From assembly GCA_963760715.1 (NCBI GenBank), contig CAVXDY010000003.1:930001-994000 (forward strand): DNA of 64,000 nt, written 5' to 3'. The DNA is from CAVXDY01 sp963760715. Its GTDB lineage: Bacteria; Actinomycetota; Thermoleophilia; Miltoncostaeales; Miltoncostaeaceae. The notes beneath the pieces are model-generated. The model was not told where the DNA came from. It ran no database searches and saw only the letters and a program-made list of their open reading frames with translations. Both the position numbers and the translations under genes were made by a program. Shown here piece after piece: positions 1 through 8,855 of this stretch (positions within the stretch are counted from its first letter, which is position 1; the number at the start of each line of letters is the position of its first letter).

Positions 1-1044
1 GAGCGCCGGGGACAGCGGAGCGAAGCGCAGGGTCGCGAGCTGCGCCTGAGCGGCCCGCGAGTAGACGAAGTTCAGGACCTTCTTGACGTCCTCGCGCGAC
101 GTGGACGACTTGCCGGCCGCCGCGTAGTTGGAGTAGGCGAGGATCCAGGTCGTCGTGGTGATGGGGTACGCGCCCCGGGCCGGGCTGGCCGTGAGGCTGA
201 CGGTCAGATCGGGCTTGATCGTCGTCAGGTTCCCGGCCTTCGCCCCCGATCCGATGCTCGGGAGGATGTACCGGGTCACGCGGACCCTCTTGCCGTTCTT
301 CTTCACCGTCTCGGACTTGCCGATCTTGGCGAAGAACGGGGTGAGCCCGGCGTCGCGGGCGTCGGAGATGTCCACGTAGCCGACCGAGTTCTTGTTCGAC
401 TTGACACAGGCGGCGACGCCGGGGTTGCGCGCGCCCTTTACCACCGTGATCCCGCTCGTGGGCCAGTTGGGCTGCTGGCTCGCGCCCACCGCGCCGCGGA
501 AGCTCGTGTTCACCTTGGACAGGTAGCTGGTGAAGTTGTAGCTCGTGCCGGACCCGTCCGACCGCACGCAGACGGTGATCGGCGCGTTCGGGAAGGTGAC
601 GCCCGGGTTGGGCTTGCGGATGCGGGCGTCGCTCCAGTTCGAGATCGCGCCGCGGAAGATGTCCGCGAGCGTCTTCCCGTCGAAGTTGATGCCCTTCGAG
701 ACCCCGTCGATGTTGGTGTCGACCGTGATCGTGCCGATCAGGGTCGGGAAGTAGAGCGGCGTGACGCCGCCGCGCTTGGCGGCCAGGTCGCTGGTCTGCT
801 GGGGCGTGAGGGGCGCGTCGCTCGCCGCGAAGTTGACGACGCCGTTGATGAGGTCGTTGATGCCCCCGGTGGAGCCCTTGGACGTGTAGGAGCACAGCCC
901 CGAGTCCTGGCACCACTTGGAGTAGGCGGTCGCGGGGAAGCTGGCGCCCGAGCCGGTCGCCACGCCGAACGCGAGGGCCGGGAGAGCGAGGGCCGCGCCG
1001 CCGGCGGCGGCCGCCACCAGCGAGTTGCGCAGGGTCTTTTTCAC
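1..1044 (-). CDS. pstS: Phosphate ABC transporter substrate-binding protein PstS (3' end outside window)
   Basis: High-affinity phosphate-binding protein that delivers phosphate to the PstCAB transporter on the outer face of the membrane. The GTG start at 1044 gives a signal peptide (VKKTLRNSL, then an Ala-rich hydrophobic stretch to about residue 30). It is followed by GASFPATAY (residues 33-41), KGSTGGI (56-62) and RSDGSGTS (161-168), the segments that form the phosphate site in PstS proteins. AAGGAG at 1055-1060 lies 10 nt before the GTG and fixes the start. The frame stays open for 348 codons to the window edge, so the C-terminus is missing. PHO-box-like repeats lie upstream and a response-regulator gene is divergent. 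Confidence 0.93.
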   Translation of the reverse strand, partial: MKKTLRNSLVAAAAGGAALALPALAFGVATGSGASFPATAYSKWCQDSGLCSYTSKGSTGGINDLINGVVNFAASDAPLTPQQTSDLAAKRGGVTPLYFPTLIGTITVDTNIDGVSKGINFDGKTLADIFRGAISNWSDARIRKPNPGVTFPNAPITVCVRSDGSGTSYNFTSYLSKVNTSFRGAVGASQQPNWPTSGITVVKGARNPGVAACVKSNKNSVGYVDISDARDAGLTPFFAKIGKSETVKKNGKRVRVTRYILPSIGSGAKAGNLTTIKPDLTVSLTASPARGAYPITTTTWILAYSNYAAAGKSSTSREDVKKVLNFVYSRAAQAQLATLRFAPLSPAL

Positions 1045-1145
1045 CGAGCGGACACTCCTTCTTCGGGAGGCGCAGAGGCCTCCACCGTTGATCCGGAAGC
1101 CCTGTTCGGGAGCAAGGCGGCGCGAAGGTACCACCGGCCGTCCGC

Positions 1146-1167
1146 CGCGAAGGTGACGAAGATGTGA
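1146..1167 (-). promoter_or_regulatory. PHO-box-like direct repeat upstream of pstS
   Basis: Read on the minus strand, TCAC occurs at 1167-1164 and again at 1156-1153, exactly 11 bp apart. This is the spacing and core of actinobacterial PHO boxes bound by PhoP. A candidate -10 element, TACCTT (1130-1125), follows about 15 bp downstream, so the repeats sit where a -35 would be. Assignment is by pattern only. Confidence 0.5.
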
Positions 1168-1246
1168 CGCCGGGCGCGCCGTCTGTAACACCCCTTCACC
1201 GGGCCGAGATCCCTTACGGGAAGCGGCGTTGCGCAACGGTGCGGGC

Positions 1247-1280
1247 TTCACCGTCGTTTCACAGGATCGTCACCGCATGG
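1247..1280 (+). promoter_or_regulatory. Triple PHO-box-like direct repeat upstream of response regulator
   Basis: TCAC cores occur at 1248, 1259 and 1270, exactly 11 bp apart, in the contexts CTTCACCG, TTTCACAG and CGTCACCG. TATCCT at 1306-1311 is a plausible -10 element 26 bp further on. The arrangement suggests phosphate-responsive, possibly autoregulatory control of the regulator gene that starts at 1335. Confidence 0.55.
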
Positions 1281-1334
1281 AGACGAACGAGGAGGGGCCG
1301 AGACCTATCCTCACGGCCAATGGAGGCTCGGCGA

Positions 1335-2093
1335 ATGAAGATCCTGATCGTCGAGGATGACGAGAGCACCGCCGAGGCCATCGCATTCCACATGCGGGCG
1401 GCCGGGCTCGAGCCGAGCGTCGCCGCCGACGGCCTTGCGGGGCTGCGGGCCCTGCGGAGCGGCTCCCCGGACGCGGTGGTGCTCGACCTGATGCTGCCGG
1501 GCGTGGATGGCTGGCACCTCATCCGCCAGGCGCGGGAATGGGCGCCGCGCCTGCCGATCATCGTGGTCACGGCGCGCACCAACGAGCACGACCGCGTCGA
1601 GGTGCTCTCGCTGGGCGCCGACGACGTCATGGCCAAGCCCTTCTCGATGCGCGAGCTGCTCGCGCGCGTCACGGCGGCGCTGCGGCGGACGGCGGTCGAG
1701 AACGCCCGCTCCACCCACGTGCCGATCGCCGAGGGCGAGCTGAGCATCGACCCCGAGCGCATGTCGGTGATCGTGGCCGGGAGGCCGGCCGAGCTGACCC
1801 CGCTGGAGTTCAAGCTGCTCTGGACGCTGGCCGAGGGGCGGTCGCGCGCGCTGACGCGGGACGAGATCTTCCGCCGCGTGTGGGGCGGGGAGCGGGGCCA
1901 CGGCGACCGCTCGGTGGACGTGCTCGTGCGGCGCCTGCGGCGCAAGGTTGACGAGGTGGGCGGGCGCTTCACCTACATCCAGACGCTCCACGGGGTGGGC
2001 TACCGCTTCCAGGCCACCCCCCGGCAGATCCCCGGGGTCGAGCCCGAGCTCCTAACCCCGTCCCAGGGAGTCGAGTCGCGCCATGTCCTCTGA
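1335..2093 (+). CDS. OmpR/PhoB-family DNA-binding response regulator
   Basis: Two-component response regulator of 252 aa. The receiver domain has the acidic pair D8-D9, phospho-acceptor D51 in VVLDLMLPG, T79 and K101 (MAKPFS). A winged-helix Trans_reg_C domain spans about residues 140-235 and ends in the typical LHGVGYRF. The ATG at 1335 is chosen because GGAGG (1322-1326) precedes it by 8 nt. A longer frame back to 1164 would run through the PHO-like repeats. It is divergent from pstS, so a PhoP/RegX3-like phosphate role is likely but inferred. No histidine kinase lies beside it, and its 3' end overlaps the convergent aldo/keto reductase gene by 42 bp. Confidence 0.9.
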   Translation: MKILIVEDDESTAEAIAFHMRAAGLEPSVAADGLAGLRALRSGSPDAVVLDLMLPGVDGWHLIRQAREWAPRLPIIVVTARTNEHDRVEVLSLGADDVMAKPFSMRELLARVTAALRRTAVENARSTHVPIAEGELSIDPERMSVIVAGRPAELTPLEFKLLWTLAEGRSRALTRDEIFRRVWGGERGHGDRSVDVLVRRLRRKVDEVGGRFTYIQTLHGVGYRFQATPRQIPGVEPELLTPSQGVESRHVL

Positions 2094-2849
2094 CGACAGC
2101 GCGAAGTCGAAGACCTCGCGGTTCGCGGCGATGCGCTCCCGCCGGCTCGACTTCGGGATGGCGGGCAGGCCGCGCTGCACGGCCCAGCGCACGAGCACCT
2201 GGGCGGGCGTGCGGCCCACCCGGCGCGCCACCTCGCCCACCACCGGGTCGCCCAGAGCGCGCCCACGGCCCAGCGGGCTGTAGGCCTCCAGCACCACCCC
2301 GCAGCGACGGTGCGCCTCCAGCGTCGCCGGCGCGAAGCGGAACGGGTTGAAATCGATCTGGTTCACGGCCGGAGGCACGGCCGCCCGCTCCACGAGACGC
2401 CCGAGGGCCGCGTCGCTCCAGTTGGAGACCCCGATGGCCCGGGTCAGGCCCCGCGACCGCAGCTCGGCGAACGCGGGCCAGTGGCGCTCGCTGTCGCCCC
2501 CGGGCGAGTGGATGAGGTAGAGGTCCACGTGGTCGAGCCCCAGCCGGTCGAGGCTCTGCGCGAGGGCGCGCTCCGGGTCGGGCTCGCGTGAGCGCATCTT
2601 CGTCGTGACGAACACGTCCGCGCGCGGCAGGCCGCCGGCGCGCACCGCCCGCCCCACGCTCTCCTCGTTGCCGTAGGCGGCGGCGGTGTCGATGTGCCGG
2701 TAGCCGGCCTCCAGCGCCCAGCCCACCGCGTCCTCCGCCGCCCGGCCGTCACGGATCTGCCAGACGCCCAGGCCCACCAGGGGCATCGCCACCCCCCCGC
2801 CCAGGTCGACGGCGGGCTCGCCGGCGAAGACGGCCTCGTTCCCGGTCAT
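2052..2849 (-). CDS. Aldo/keto reductase
   Basis: NAD(P)H-dependent oxidoreductase of 265 aa, the usual size for the family, cytoplasmic. The catalytic tetrad is visible: D54 and Y59 in HIDTAAAYGNE, K84 in VTTKM, and H114 in YLIHSPGG. The C-terminal AIPKSSRRERIAANREV is the cofactor-phosphate-binding stretch of AKR5-type bacterial 2,5-diketo-gluconate reductase-like enzymes. The substrate cannot be read from sequence. The gene starts 38 bp from the divergent pterin dehydratase gene, so the two may share a control region. Confidence 0.93.
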   Translation of the reverse strand: MTGNEAVFAGEPAVDLGGGVAMPLVGLGVWQIRDGRAAEDAVGWALEAGYRHIDTAAAYGNEESVGRAVRAGGLPRADVFVTTKMRSREPDPERALAQSLDRLGLDHVDLYLIHSPGGDSERHWPAFAELRSRGLTRAIGVSNWSDAALGRLVERAAVPPAVNQIDFNPFRFAPATLEAHRRCGVVLEAYSPLGRGRALGDPVVGEVARRVGRTPAQVLVRWAVQRGLPAIPKSSRRERIAANREVFDFALSSEDMARLDSLGRG

Positions 2850-2887
2850 GGTCGTTCTCCCGCGCTCGCGCCTATGATCAGCCCACG

Positions 2888-3259
2888 ATGCCCGATGAGG
2901 AGCGCGTCCACACCGATGCCGAGGTCACCGAGCGGCTCGCGCGCGACCTGCCCGGCTGGTCGCTCGAGGCGGGGTCCATCCGGCGCCGCTACGAGACCCA
3001 CGGCTGGAAGGCGACGCTGATGGTGGTCACGGTGATCGGCCACCTGGCCGAGGCCGCCTGGCACCACCCGGACCTCGCCGTCTCCTACGGGAGCGTGGAG
3101 GTGAGCCTGAGCACCCACTCGGCGGGCGGGATCACCGACAGGGACCTCGCGCTGGCGCGCAAGATCGACGAGGTGGTGCTGTGGCGGCCGGGCGCCGAGG
3201 CCGGCCCGTTCACGGGCACCCCCGACGATCAGCGGTTCGCGTACATCAAGTACGAGTGA
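2888..3259 (+). CDS. phhB: Pterin-4a-carbinolamine dehydratase
   Basis: A 123-aa protein of the 4a-hydroxytetrahydrobiopterin dehydratase family, which dehydrates 4a-hydroxy-pterins or has a related role in bacterial pterin metabolism. The family signature is present as H59-H60-P61 in AEAAWHHPDL, with H77 in LSTHSAGGIT and the DRDLALARKIDEV helix. The C-terminal 25 residues extend past the core fold. It lies among other pterin and folate genes (pabA, pabB, folE2). Its last 31 bp overlap the convergent pabA-like gene. Confidence 0.9.
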   Translation: MPDEERVHTDAEVTERLARDLPGWSLEAGSIRRRYETHGWKATLMVVTVIGHLAEAAWHHPDLAVSYGSVEVSLSTHSAGGITDRDLALARKIDEVVLWRPGAEAGPFTGTPDDQRFAYIKYE

Positions 3260-3840
3260 GGCGGCCGGGGGCGCTGGTCGCCCTCCAGGAAGGCCGCCAG
3301 CAGGTCGTGACCGCGCTCGGTGAGCACCGCCTCGGGGTGGAACTGCACGCCCACCACGGGGTGGCGGCGATGGCGCAGGCCCATGATCTCGCCCTCCTCG
3401 CTGCGGGCGGTCACCACCAGATCCTCCGGCAGGCCCTCGGGCGTGACCACCAGCGAGTGGTACCGGGTCGCTCGCAGCGGCTGGGGCAGCCCGCGGAAGA
3501 CCCCCGTCCCGTCGTGATGGATCGCGGAGGTCTTGCCGTGCATCGGCCGGCGCGCGCGCACCACCCGGCCGCCGTAGGCCTGGCCGATGGCCTGGTGGCC
3601 CAGGCAGACGCCGAGGATCGGGACGGTGCCGCCGAGCCGCGCGATGAGCGCGAGCGAGACCCCGGCGTCGTCGGGGGTGCCGGGGCCCGGCGACACGACG
3701 ATGTGCGACGGGCCCATGGCGGCCGCGTCCTCCACGGTCAGGGCGTCGTTGCGGACGACCGTGGTGGGCCTCCCCAGCTCGCGCACGTAGCGCGCGAGGT
3801 TGTGCACGAACGAGTCGTAGTTGTCGATCAGGAGGACCAC
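3229..3840 (-). CDS. pabA: Aminodeoxychorismate/anthranilate synthase glutamine amidotransferase subunit
   Basis: Class I glutamine amidotransferase of 203 aa that supplies ammonia to its chorismate-binding partner. The nucleophile is C79 in ILGVCLGHQAIG, and the catalytic dyad is H169/E171 in GVQFHPEAV. MHGKTS and the N-terminal LLIDNYDSFVHNL are typical of PabA/TrpG. The start overlaps the stop of the pabB-like gene by 13 bp, so the two are translationally coupled. In many actinobacteria this subunit serves both folate and tryptophan synthesis. The PabB-type partner favours folate here. Confidence 0.92.
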   Translation of the reverse strand: MVLLIDNYDSFVHNLARYVRELGRPTTVVRNDALTVEDAAAMGPSHIVVSPGPGTPDDAGVSLALIARLGGTVPILGVCLGHQAIGQAYGGRVVRARRPMHGKTSAIHHDGTGVFRGLPQPLRATRYHSLVVTPEGLPEDLVVTARSEEGEIMGLRHRRHPVVGVQFHPEAVLTERGHDLLAAFLEGDQRPRPPHSYLMYANR

Positions 3841-5267
3841 GGGACCCCCGCAGGGACCTCCGGGGACAGGGCCGCCATCAGCGCCCGGGCCTTCGCGAGC
3901 GTCTCCTCGTACTCGTCCTCGGGCCGCGAGTCGGCCACGATCCCGGCGCCGGCGTGGAACGACACCCTCCGCCCCCGGACGGCGTAGCTGCGGATGACGA
4001 TGCTGGAGTCCATCGCGCCGTCGAACCCCAGGTAGGCGATCGCGCCGCAGTAGGGCCCGCGCCGCACGGGCTCGAGCGCGGCGATGATCTCCATGGCCCG
4101 GATCTTGGGAGCGCCGGTGATGGACCCGCCCGGGAAGCAGGCCGTGAGCAGGTCAACCGCGCCGGCGCCGGCGCGAAGGCGCCCCGTGACGCGCGAGACC
4201 AGGTGCATGACGGTGGCGAACCGCTCCAGGGCGCACAGCCGCGGCACCGCCACGCTGCCGTCCATGCAGACCCGCGACAGGTCGTTGCGCAGGAGGTCGA
4301 CGATCATCACGTTCTCCGCGCGGTCCTTCTCGCTGGCCAGGAGCTCGACGGCCAGCTCCTCGTCGCGATCGGGGGTGGCCCCGCGGGGGCGGGTGCCCTT
4401 GATGGGCCAGGTGTCCACCCACCCGTCGTCCAGGCGCAGGAAGCGCTCGGGGGACGAGGACACGACCGCCGCGTCGCCCAGCGCCAGGTGGGCCGCGAAC
4501 GGGGCCGGGTTGAGCGCCCGCAGCCGGCGGAAGAGATCGAAGGGCGTCATCCCCGCCGGCAGGCACCCGGTGAAGCGCTGGGCCAGGTTCACCTGGAAGA
4601 CGTCGCCGGCCAGGATGTGCTCCACGGCGCGGCGGACGGCCGCCTCGTAGGCGGCGCGCTCGAGGGTGGCGCCGATGTCGGGCGGAGCCTCCGGAGACGG
4701 CGGCTCGGGGAGCGCGGTCGCGCCCCGAAGGCGCCCGGCCACCGCCTCGAGGCGCGCGCGCGCCCGCACGGCGCGCGCCCGGGCACCGGTCTCGGGGTGC
4801 CCGCTCGAGAGGACGAACGCCCGGCGCTCCCGATGGTCGATGGCCACGACCACGTCGCAGAACAGCATCGCCATGTCGGGCAGGCCCATGTCGCACGCGC
4901 GGGGCGGCGGCAGGCGCTCGAGATGCCCTCCGAGCTCGTAGCCGAGAATGCCCACCGCGCCGCCCTGGAACGGCGGCAGGTCCGGCTCGGCGCGGCTCGG
5001 GAAGCGGTCCAGCTCGGCGCGCAGCGCCTGGAAGGGGTCGCCGGCCCGGGGCCGGCCGTCCACCGTGGTGCGGCCGCCTCGGCTCTCGAGCACCTGGAAC
5101 GGCTCGACGGCGATGAACGAGTGGCGGCCGGCCTCGTCGGGCGTGGCCCCGTCCAGGAGCACCGCGTGGGGATCCTCGGCGAACGGGGCGAAGAGCGCCG
5201 CCGGGTCCGCGTAGGGGATCTCGCGGGAGAGGACGGTCGCGGGCTCCGCCGGGGCGGCGACGGGCAC
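3828..5267 (-). CDS. pabB: Aminodeoxychorismate synthase component I
   Basis: Chorismate-binding enzyme of 479 aa (GTG start) that makes 4-amino-4-deoxychorismate for p-aminobenzoate and folate. The C-terminal half carries the chorismate-binding signatures PIKGTRPRG (K290), DLLRNDLSRVC, GGSITGAPKIRAMEI and FHAGAGIVADS. The Lys in PIKGT is the residue that separates PabB from anthranilate synthase TrpE, which has PIAGT. It begins 17 bp after the sigma-factor stop and overlaps pabA, giving the order sigma-pabB-pabA on one strand. Confidence 0.9.
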   Translation of the reverse strand: MPVAAPAEPATVLSREIPYADPAALFAPFAEDPHAVLLDGATPDEAGRHSFIAVEPFQVLESRGGRTTVDGRPRAGDPFQALRAELDRFPSRAEPDLPPFQGGAVGILGYELGGHLERLPPPRACDMGLPDMAMLFCDVVVAIDHRERRAFVLSSGHPETGARARAVRARARLEAVAGRLRGATALPEPPSPEAPPDIGATLERAAYEAAVRRAVEHILAGDVFQVNLAQRFTGCLPAGMTPFDLFRRLRALNPAPFAAHLALGDAAVVSSSPERFLRLDDGWVDTWPIKGTRPRGATPDRDEELAVELLASEKDRAENVMIVDLLRNDLSRVCMDGSVAVPRLCALERFATVMHLVSRVTGRLRAGAGAVDLLTACFPGGSITGAPKIRAMEIIAALEPVRRGPYCGAIAYLGFDGAMDSSIVIRSYAVRGRRVSFHAGAGIVADSRPEDEYEETLAKARALMAALSPEVPAGVPWSS

Positions 5268-5283
5268 CGGGCGGCCGCGACCC

Positions 5284-6387
<1,104 letters not shown>

Positions 6388-6431
6388 TCTCACGGTCCTT
6401 CCTCGAAAGGGACGGACGGGAGGTGCCGGGG

Positions 6432-6437
6432 AGTATA
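6432..6437 (-). promoter_or_regulatory. Candidate -10 element for the sigma-factor gene
   Basis: TATACT on the minus strand, 45 bp upstream of the sigma start codon at 6387. It is a five-of-six match to TATAAT in otherwise GC-rich sequence. No convincing -35 is seen at 17-18 bp. Confidence 0.4.
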
Positions 6438-6543
6438 GAGACCTGCGAGAGGGGCCCGGCGAGGATCCGGTGCGACACAATCACGGTCGATCCGGGAAAC
6501 GCGCCGTGCCCCCCACCCGGCGTCCTCGACGAGAGCGAGAGCC

Positions 6544-7542
6544 ATGAGCACCACCCGACCGCCGCTGCCCGAGGACCTGCAGGAGGCGCGCCCGTCGTCC
6601 GCCATCAGCCTCTCGAAGGCCGGCGTCACGCGCTCGGCGAAGGCCATCCGCATCCGCCACGAGGGCGCCGAGCAGGTGTTCCACGCCGAGATCTCGTGCT
6701 CGTGCGACCTCAACCCCGCCCAGAAGGGCGTGCACATGTCCCGCTTCGAGGAGACGGTGAACGAGGCGATCGACGAGGTCACCCTCAGCGAGGCCCTGCG
6801 CGTCGAGGCGCTCGCGGAGCGCATCGCGATCAAGGTCGTCGAGAGCCAGCGGGCCCTGCGCAGCGAGGTCACGATCCGCGCCAGCTACCCGGTGGAGAAG
6901 CGCACGCCGGTCACCGACATCCCCACCCAGGAGATGTACGAGCTCATCGGCATCGCCGCCGCCAACGTGCGCACCAGCCGCCGCGTGGTCGGGGTGAGCG
7001 CGCAGGGCATGAACGCCTGCCCGTGCGCCCAGGGGCTCATCCGCGCCCAGGCCTCCGACGCCCTGCGGGCCGACGGCTTCAGCGAGGACGACGTCGAGCG
7101 CATCGTGAGCATCGTGCCCATCGCCACCCACAACCAGCGCGCGCGCGGCACCCTCTACCTGGGCGCCCCCGAGAACGTGGACGTCGACGCCGACGTGCTG
7201 CTCCGGATCGTCGAGGAGGGCATGTCGTCCGAGATCTACGAGCTGCTCAAGCGCCCCGACGAGCAGTTCGTCGTCAACCGCGCCCACCGGCGTCCCCGCT
7301 TCGTGGAGGACTCGGTGCGGGAGATGCTGCGCGAGACGCTCGAGCGGTTCCCGACGCTGCCCGACGACTCCTTCATCCGGGCCCATCAGGTCAACTTCGA
7401 GACCATCCACACCCACGACGTGGAGGCCGAGCGCTCGGCCACCCTCGGCGAGATCCGCCGGGAGCTTGACCGGGCCGAGCACGTCTCCCGGCACACCACC
7501 CTGCGCGCCTGGCTCGACGGCTGCGTGCCCGCGCCGGCGTAG
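6544..7542 (+). CDS. folE2: GTP cyclohydrolase FolE2 (type IB)
   Basis: A 332-aa enzyme converting GTP to 7,8-dihydroneopterin triphosphate, the first step of folate synthesis. It belongs to the zinc-independent-capable FolE2/MptA family, not classical FolE. The metal/catalytic Cys region is GMNACPCAQG (C159, C161), and IATHNQRARG (H196) is the second signature. FHAEISCSCDL and KGVHMSRFEE at the N-terminus are also typical. It is divergent from the sigma-pabBA operon. With phhB and pabAB this makes a loose pterin/folate neighbourhood. The usual length is about 260-300 aa, so the tail is slightly long. Confidence 0.93.
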   Translation: MSTTRPPLPEDLQEARPSSAISLSKAGVTRSAKAIRIRHEGAEQVFHAEISCSCDLNPAQKGVHMSRFEETVNEAIDEVTLSEALRVEALAERIAIKVVESQRALRSEVTIRASYPVEKRTPVTDIPTQEMYELIGIAAANVRTSRRVVGVSAQGMNACPCAQGLIRAQASDALRADGFSEDDVERIVSIVPIATHNQRARGTLYLGAPENVDVDADVLLRIVEEGMSSEIYELLKRPDEQFVVNRAHRRPRFVEDSVREMLRETLERFPTLPDDSFIRAHQVNFETIHTHDVEAERSATLGEIRRELDRAEHVSRHTTLRAWLDGCVPAPA

Positions 7543-7563
7543 GCCGGCCCTCGATCGCTCGAT

Positions 7564-8028
7564 TCACTTCTTCTTGTAGACGTTCCCGCCGATGTCGCCG
7601 CGCACGGCGTGCACGGGGTTCCCGGCGGCCTCCCACTGGTAGTAGGAGCAGGCCGGGCCGAACGAGGGCTCGTACAGGTCGGGCTTGGGGTTGCGGCCCA
7701 CGTCCCGGGCGGCCGCCGCGTGGCGCAGGAGGGCCGGGTCGTCGACCTCCGGCCACACGATCACCAGGTGCGCGGCGGTGAGGAAGTGGGCGACGAACTC
7801 GCACCCGGTGGCCGGGCACCCCCACGGATCGGTGCGCACGCAGTACCAGCCGCTGTAGTCCTCGCCCGAGTCGTCGGTCCAGAGCTCCTCCTCCTCACCG
7901 ATCTCCTCCTCGAAGTCGGGGAGCGGCGGGGCGACGAGCGGGTCCTCCACGTCGATGCCGATGCCGGGGCGGGCGGGGCCCGGCGTCTCCCCCGCCGGGC
8001 GCCGGCGGCTAGCGGGCCGCGTGCGCAT
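7564..8028 (-). CDS. Hypothetical Cys/His-containing protein next to moaE
   Basis: Small protein of about 154 aa in no family I recognise. The start is taken at MRTRPAS (8028); an in-frame start at 8076 is possible. After an Arg/Pro-rich N-terminus comes an acidic patch (EEEIGEEEELWTDD). Then follows a Cys/His-rich segment, WYCVRTDPWGCPATGC and EFVAHFLTAAH, whose C-x4-C and H-x5-H spacing could bind a metal. The C-terminus has a Cys-aromatic stretch (GPACSYYQWEAAG) and a KKK end. It overlaps the moaE end by 20 bp on the same strand, suggesting cotranscription with moaD and moaE. Function unknown. Confidence 0.7.
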   Translation of the reverse strand: MRTRPASRRRPAGETPGPARPGIGIDVEDPLVAPPLPDFEEEIGEEEELWTDDSGEDYSGWYCVRTDPWGCPATGCEFVAHFLTAAHLVIVWPEVDDPALLRHAAAARDVGRNPKPDLYEPSFGPACSYYQWEAAGNPVHAVRGDIGGNVYKKK

Positions 8029-8446
8029 GGCCCCGGGCGGCGCAGCCATCGATCCAGGCGGCCCCGCCGTCGGCAAAGACGGCGCGCTTCCAGATCGGGA
8101 CGCGCTGCTTCAGCTCGTCGATGACGTACCGGCACGCCGCGAAGGCCTCGGGGCGATGGCCGGCCGAGGCGGCCACCGCGACGCTCGGGCGCCCCACCTC
8201 CACGCGCCCCACGCGGTGGGCCACGGCCACGCGCGCCCCGAAGCGCGCCTCGGCCTCGGCGGCGACCGCCGTCATCTCGGCGAGCGCCAGCTCCTCGTAG
8301 GCCTCGTAGTCGAGGGCCTCGACCTCCCGCTCGCCCGCCTCGCGGCGGGTGGTGCCGAGGAAGGTCGCGATGCCGCCGTGCTCCGGATGGGCGACCGCGT
8401 CGACCAGCGCGGAGAGCTCCAGGGGCTGATCGGAGAGGAGGATCAT
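8009..8446 (-). CDS. moaE: Molybdopterin synthase catalytic subunit MoaE
   Basis: Large subunit of molybdopterin synthase (145 aa), which inserts dithiolene sulfur into precursor Z using MoaD-thiocarboxylate. Family marks are GGIATFLGTTR near residue 30, the LDYEAYEELA segment, HRVGRVEVG, and the catalytic lysines K113 and K120 in ELKQRVPIWKRAVF. The ATG at 8446 overlaps the moaD stop (ATGA), so the two are coupled. The C-terminus GCAARGHAHAAR extends a little beyond the core. Confidence 0.93.
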   Translation of the reverse strand: MILLSDQPLELSALVDAVAHPEHGGIATFLGTTRREAGEREVEALDYEAYEELALAEMTAVAAEAEARFGARVAVAHRVGRVEVGRPSVAVAASAGHRPEAFAACRYVIDELKQRVPIWKRAVFADGGAAWIDGCAARGHAHAAR

Positions 8447-8709
8447 CCGCCGGACACCGGGAGCACCAGCGCGACCTGGTCGCCGTCGCGCAGCGGGGCG
8501 CCCGGCAGGCTCCACTCGTGGTTGATCGCGTAGCGCACGCCGTCGGGGGGCCCGTCGGCGCCCACGCCGCCCGGCAGGTGGCTCCACACCGCGCCGGCGG
8601 GCGTTGCGGCCGGAAGGCGCAACTCGAGCCGGTCGGTCCCGGCGGCCTCGCGCAGGGACGCGAACAGGCGCACCGTAATGGTGATGGCGGGTGGCGCGTC
8701 GATGCTCAC
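8443..8709 (-). CDS. moaD: Molybdopterin synthase sulfur-carrier subunit MoaD
   Basis: Ubiquitin-like sulfur carrier of 88 aa. It begins ITITVRLFASLREAAGTD and ends in the required di-glycine (VLPVSGG), which is adenylated and thiocarboxylated before reaction in the MoaE pocket. The GTG at 8709 is preferred; a TTG at 8733 is the upstream alternative. The stop overlaps the moaE start by 4 bp. No other molybdenum-cofactor gene lies in the window. Confidence 0.9.
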   Translation of the reverse strand: MSIDAPPAITITVRLFASLREAAGTDRLELRLPAATPAGAVWSHLPGGVGADGPPDGVRYAINHEWSLPGAPLRDGDQVALVLPVSGG

Positions 8710-8855
8710 CGCCCCACGATAACCCCGGCACAAAGGGACCGCCCCGTGCAGTTTCCTCCCAAAAACTCCTATTCGCGCCGGGAAGGACCCTCGGATCGGG
8801 CCTCCGGGGACGGCCGCACATGGCGAAATCGCGCTTCCGGGGTAGCGTTCTTGGG

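Noticed and set aside
1164..1334. N-terminal extension of the response regulator from ATG 1164
   Set aside because: The extra 57 codons have no receiver-domain sequence and cover the PHO-like repeats and candidate -10. The start at 1335 has a proper GGAGG.
3828..5267. Anthranilate synthase component I (TrpE)
   Set aside because: The residue in PIKGT is Lys, the PabB form, and the partner is a generic PabA/TrpG. No tryptophan gene adjoins.
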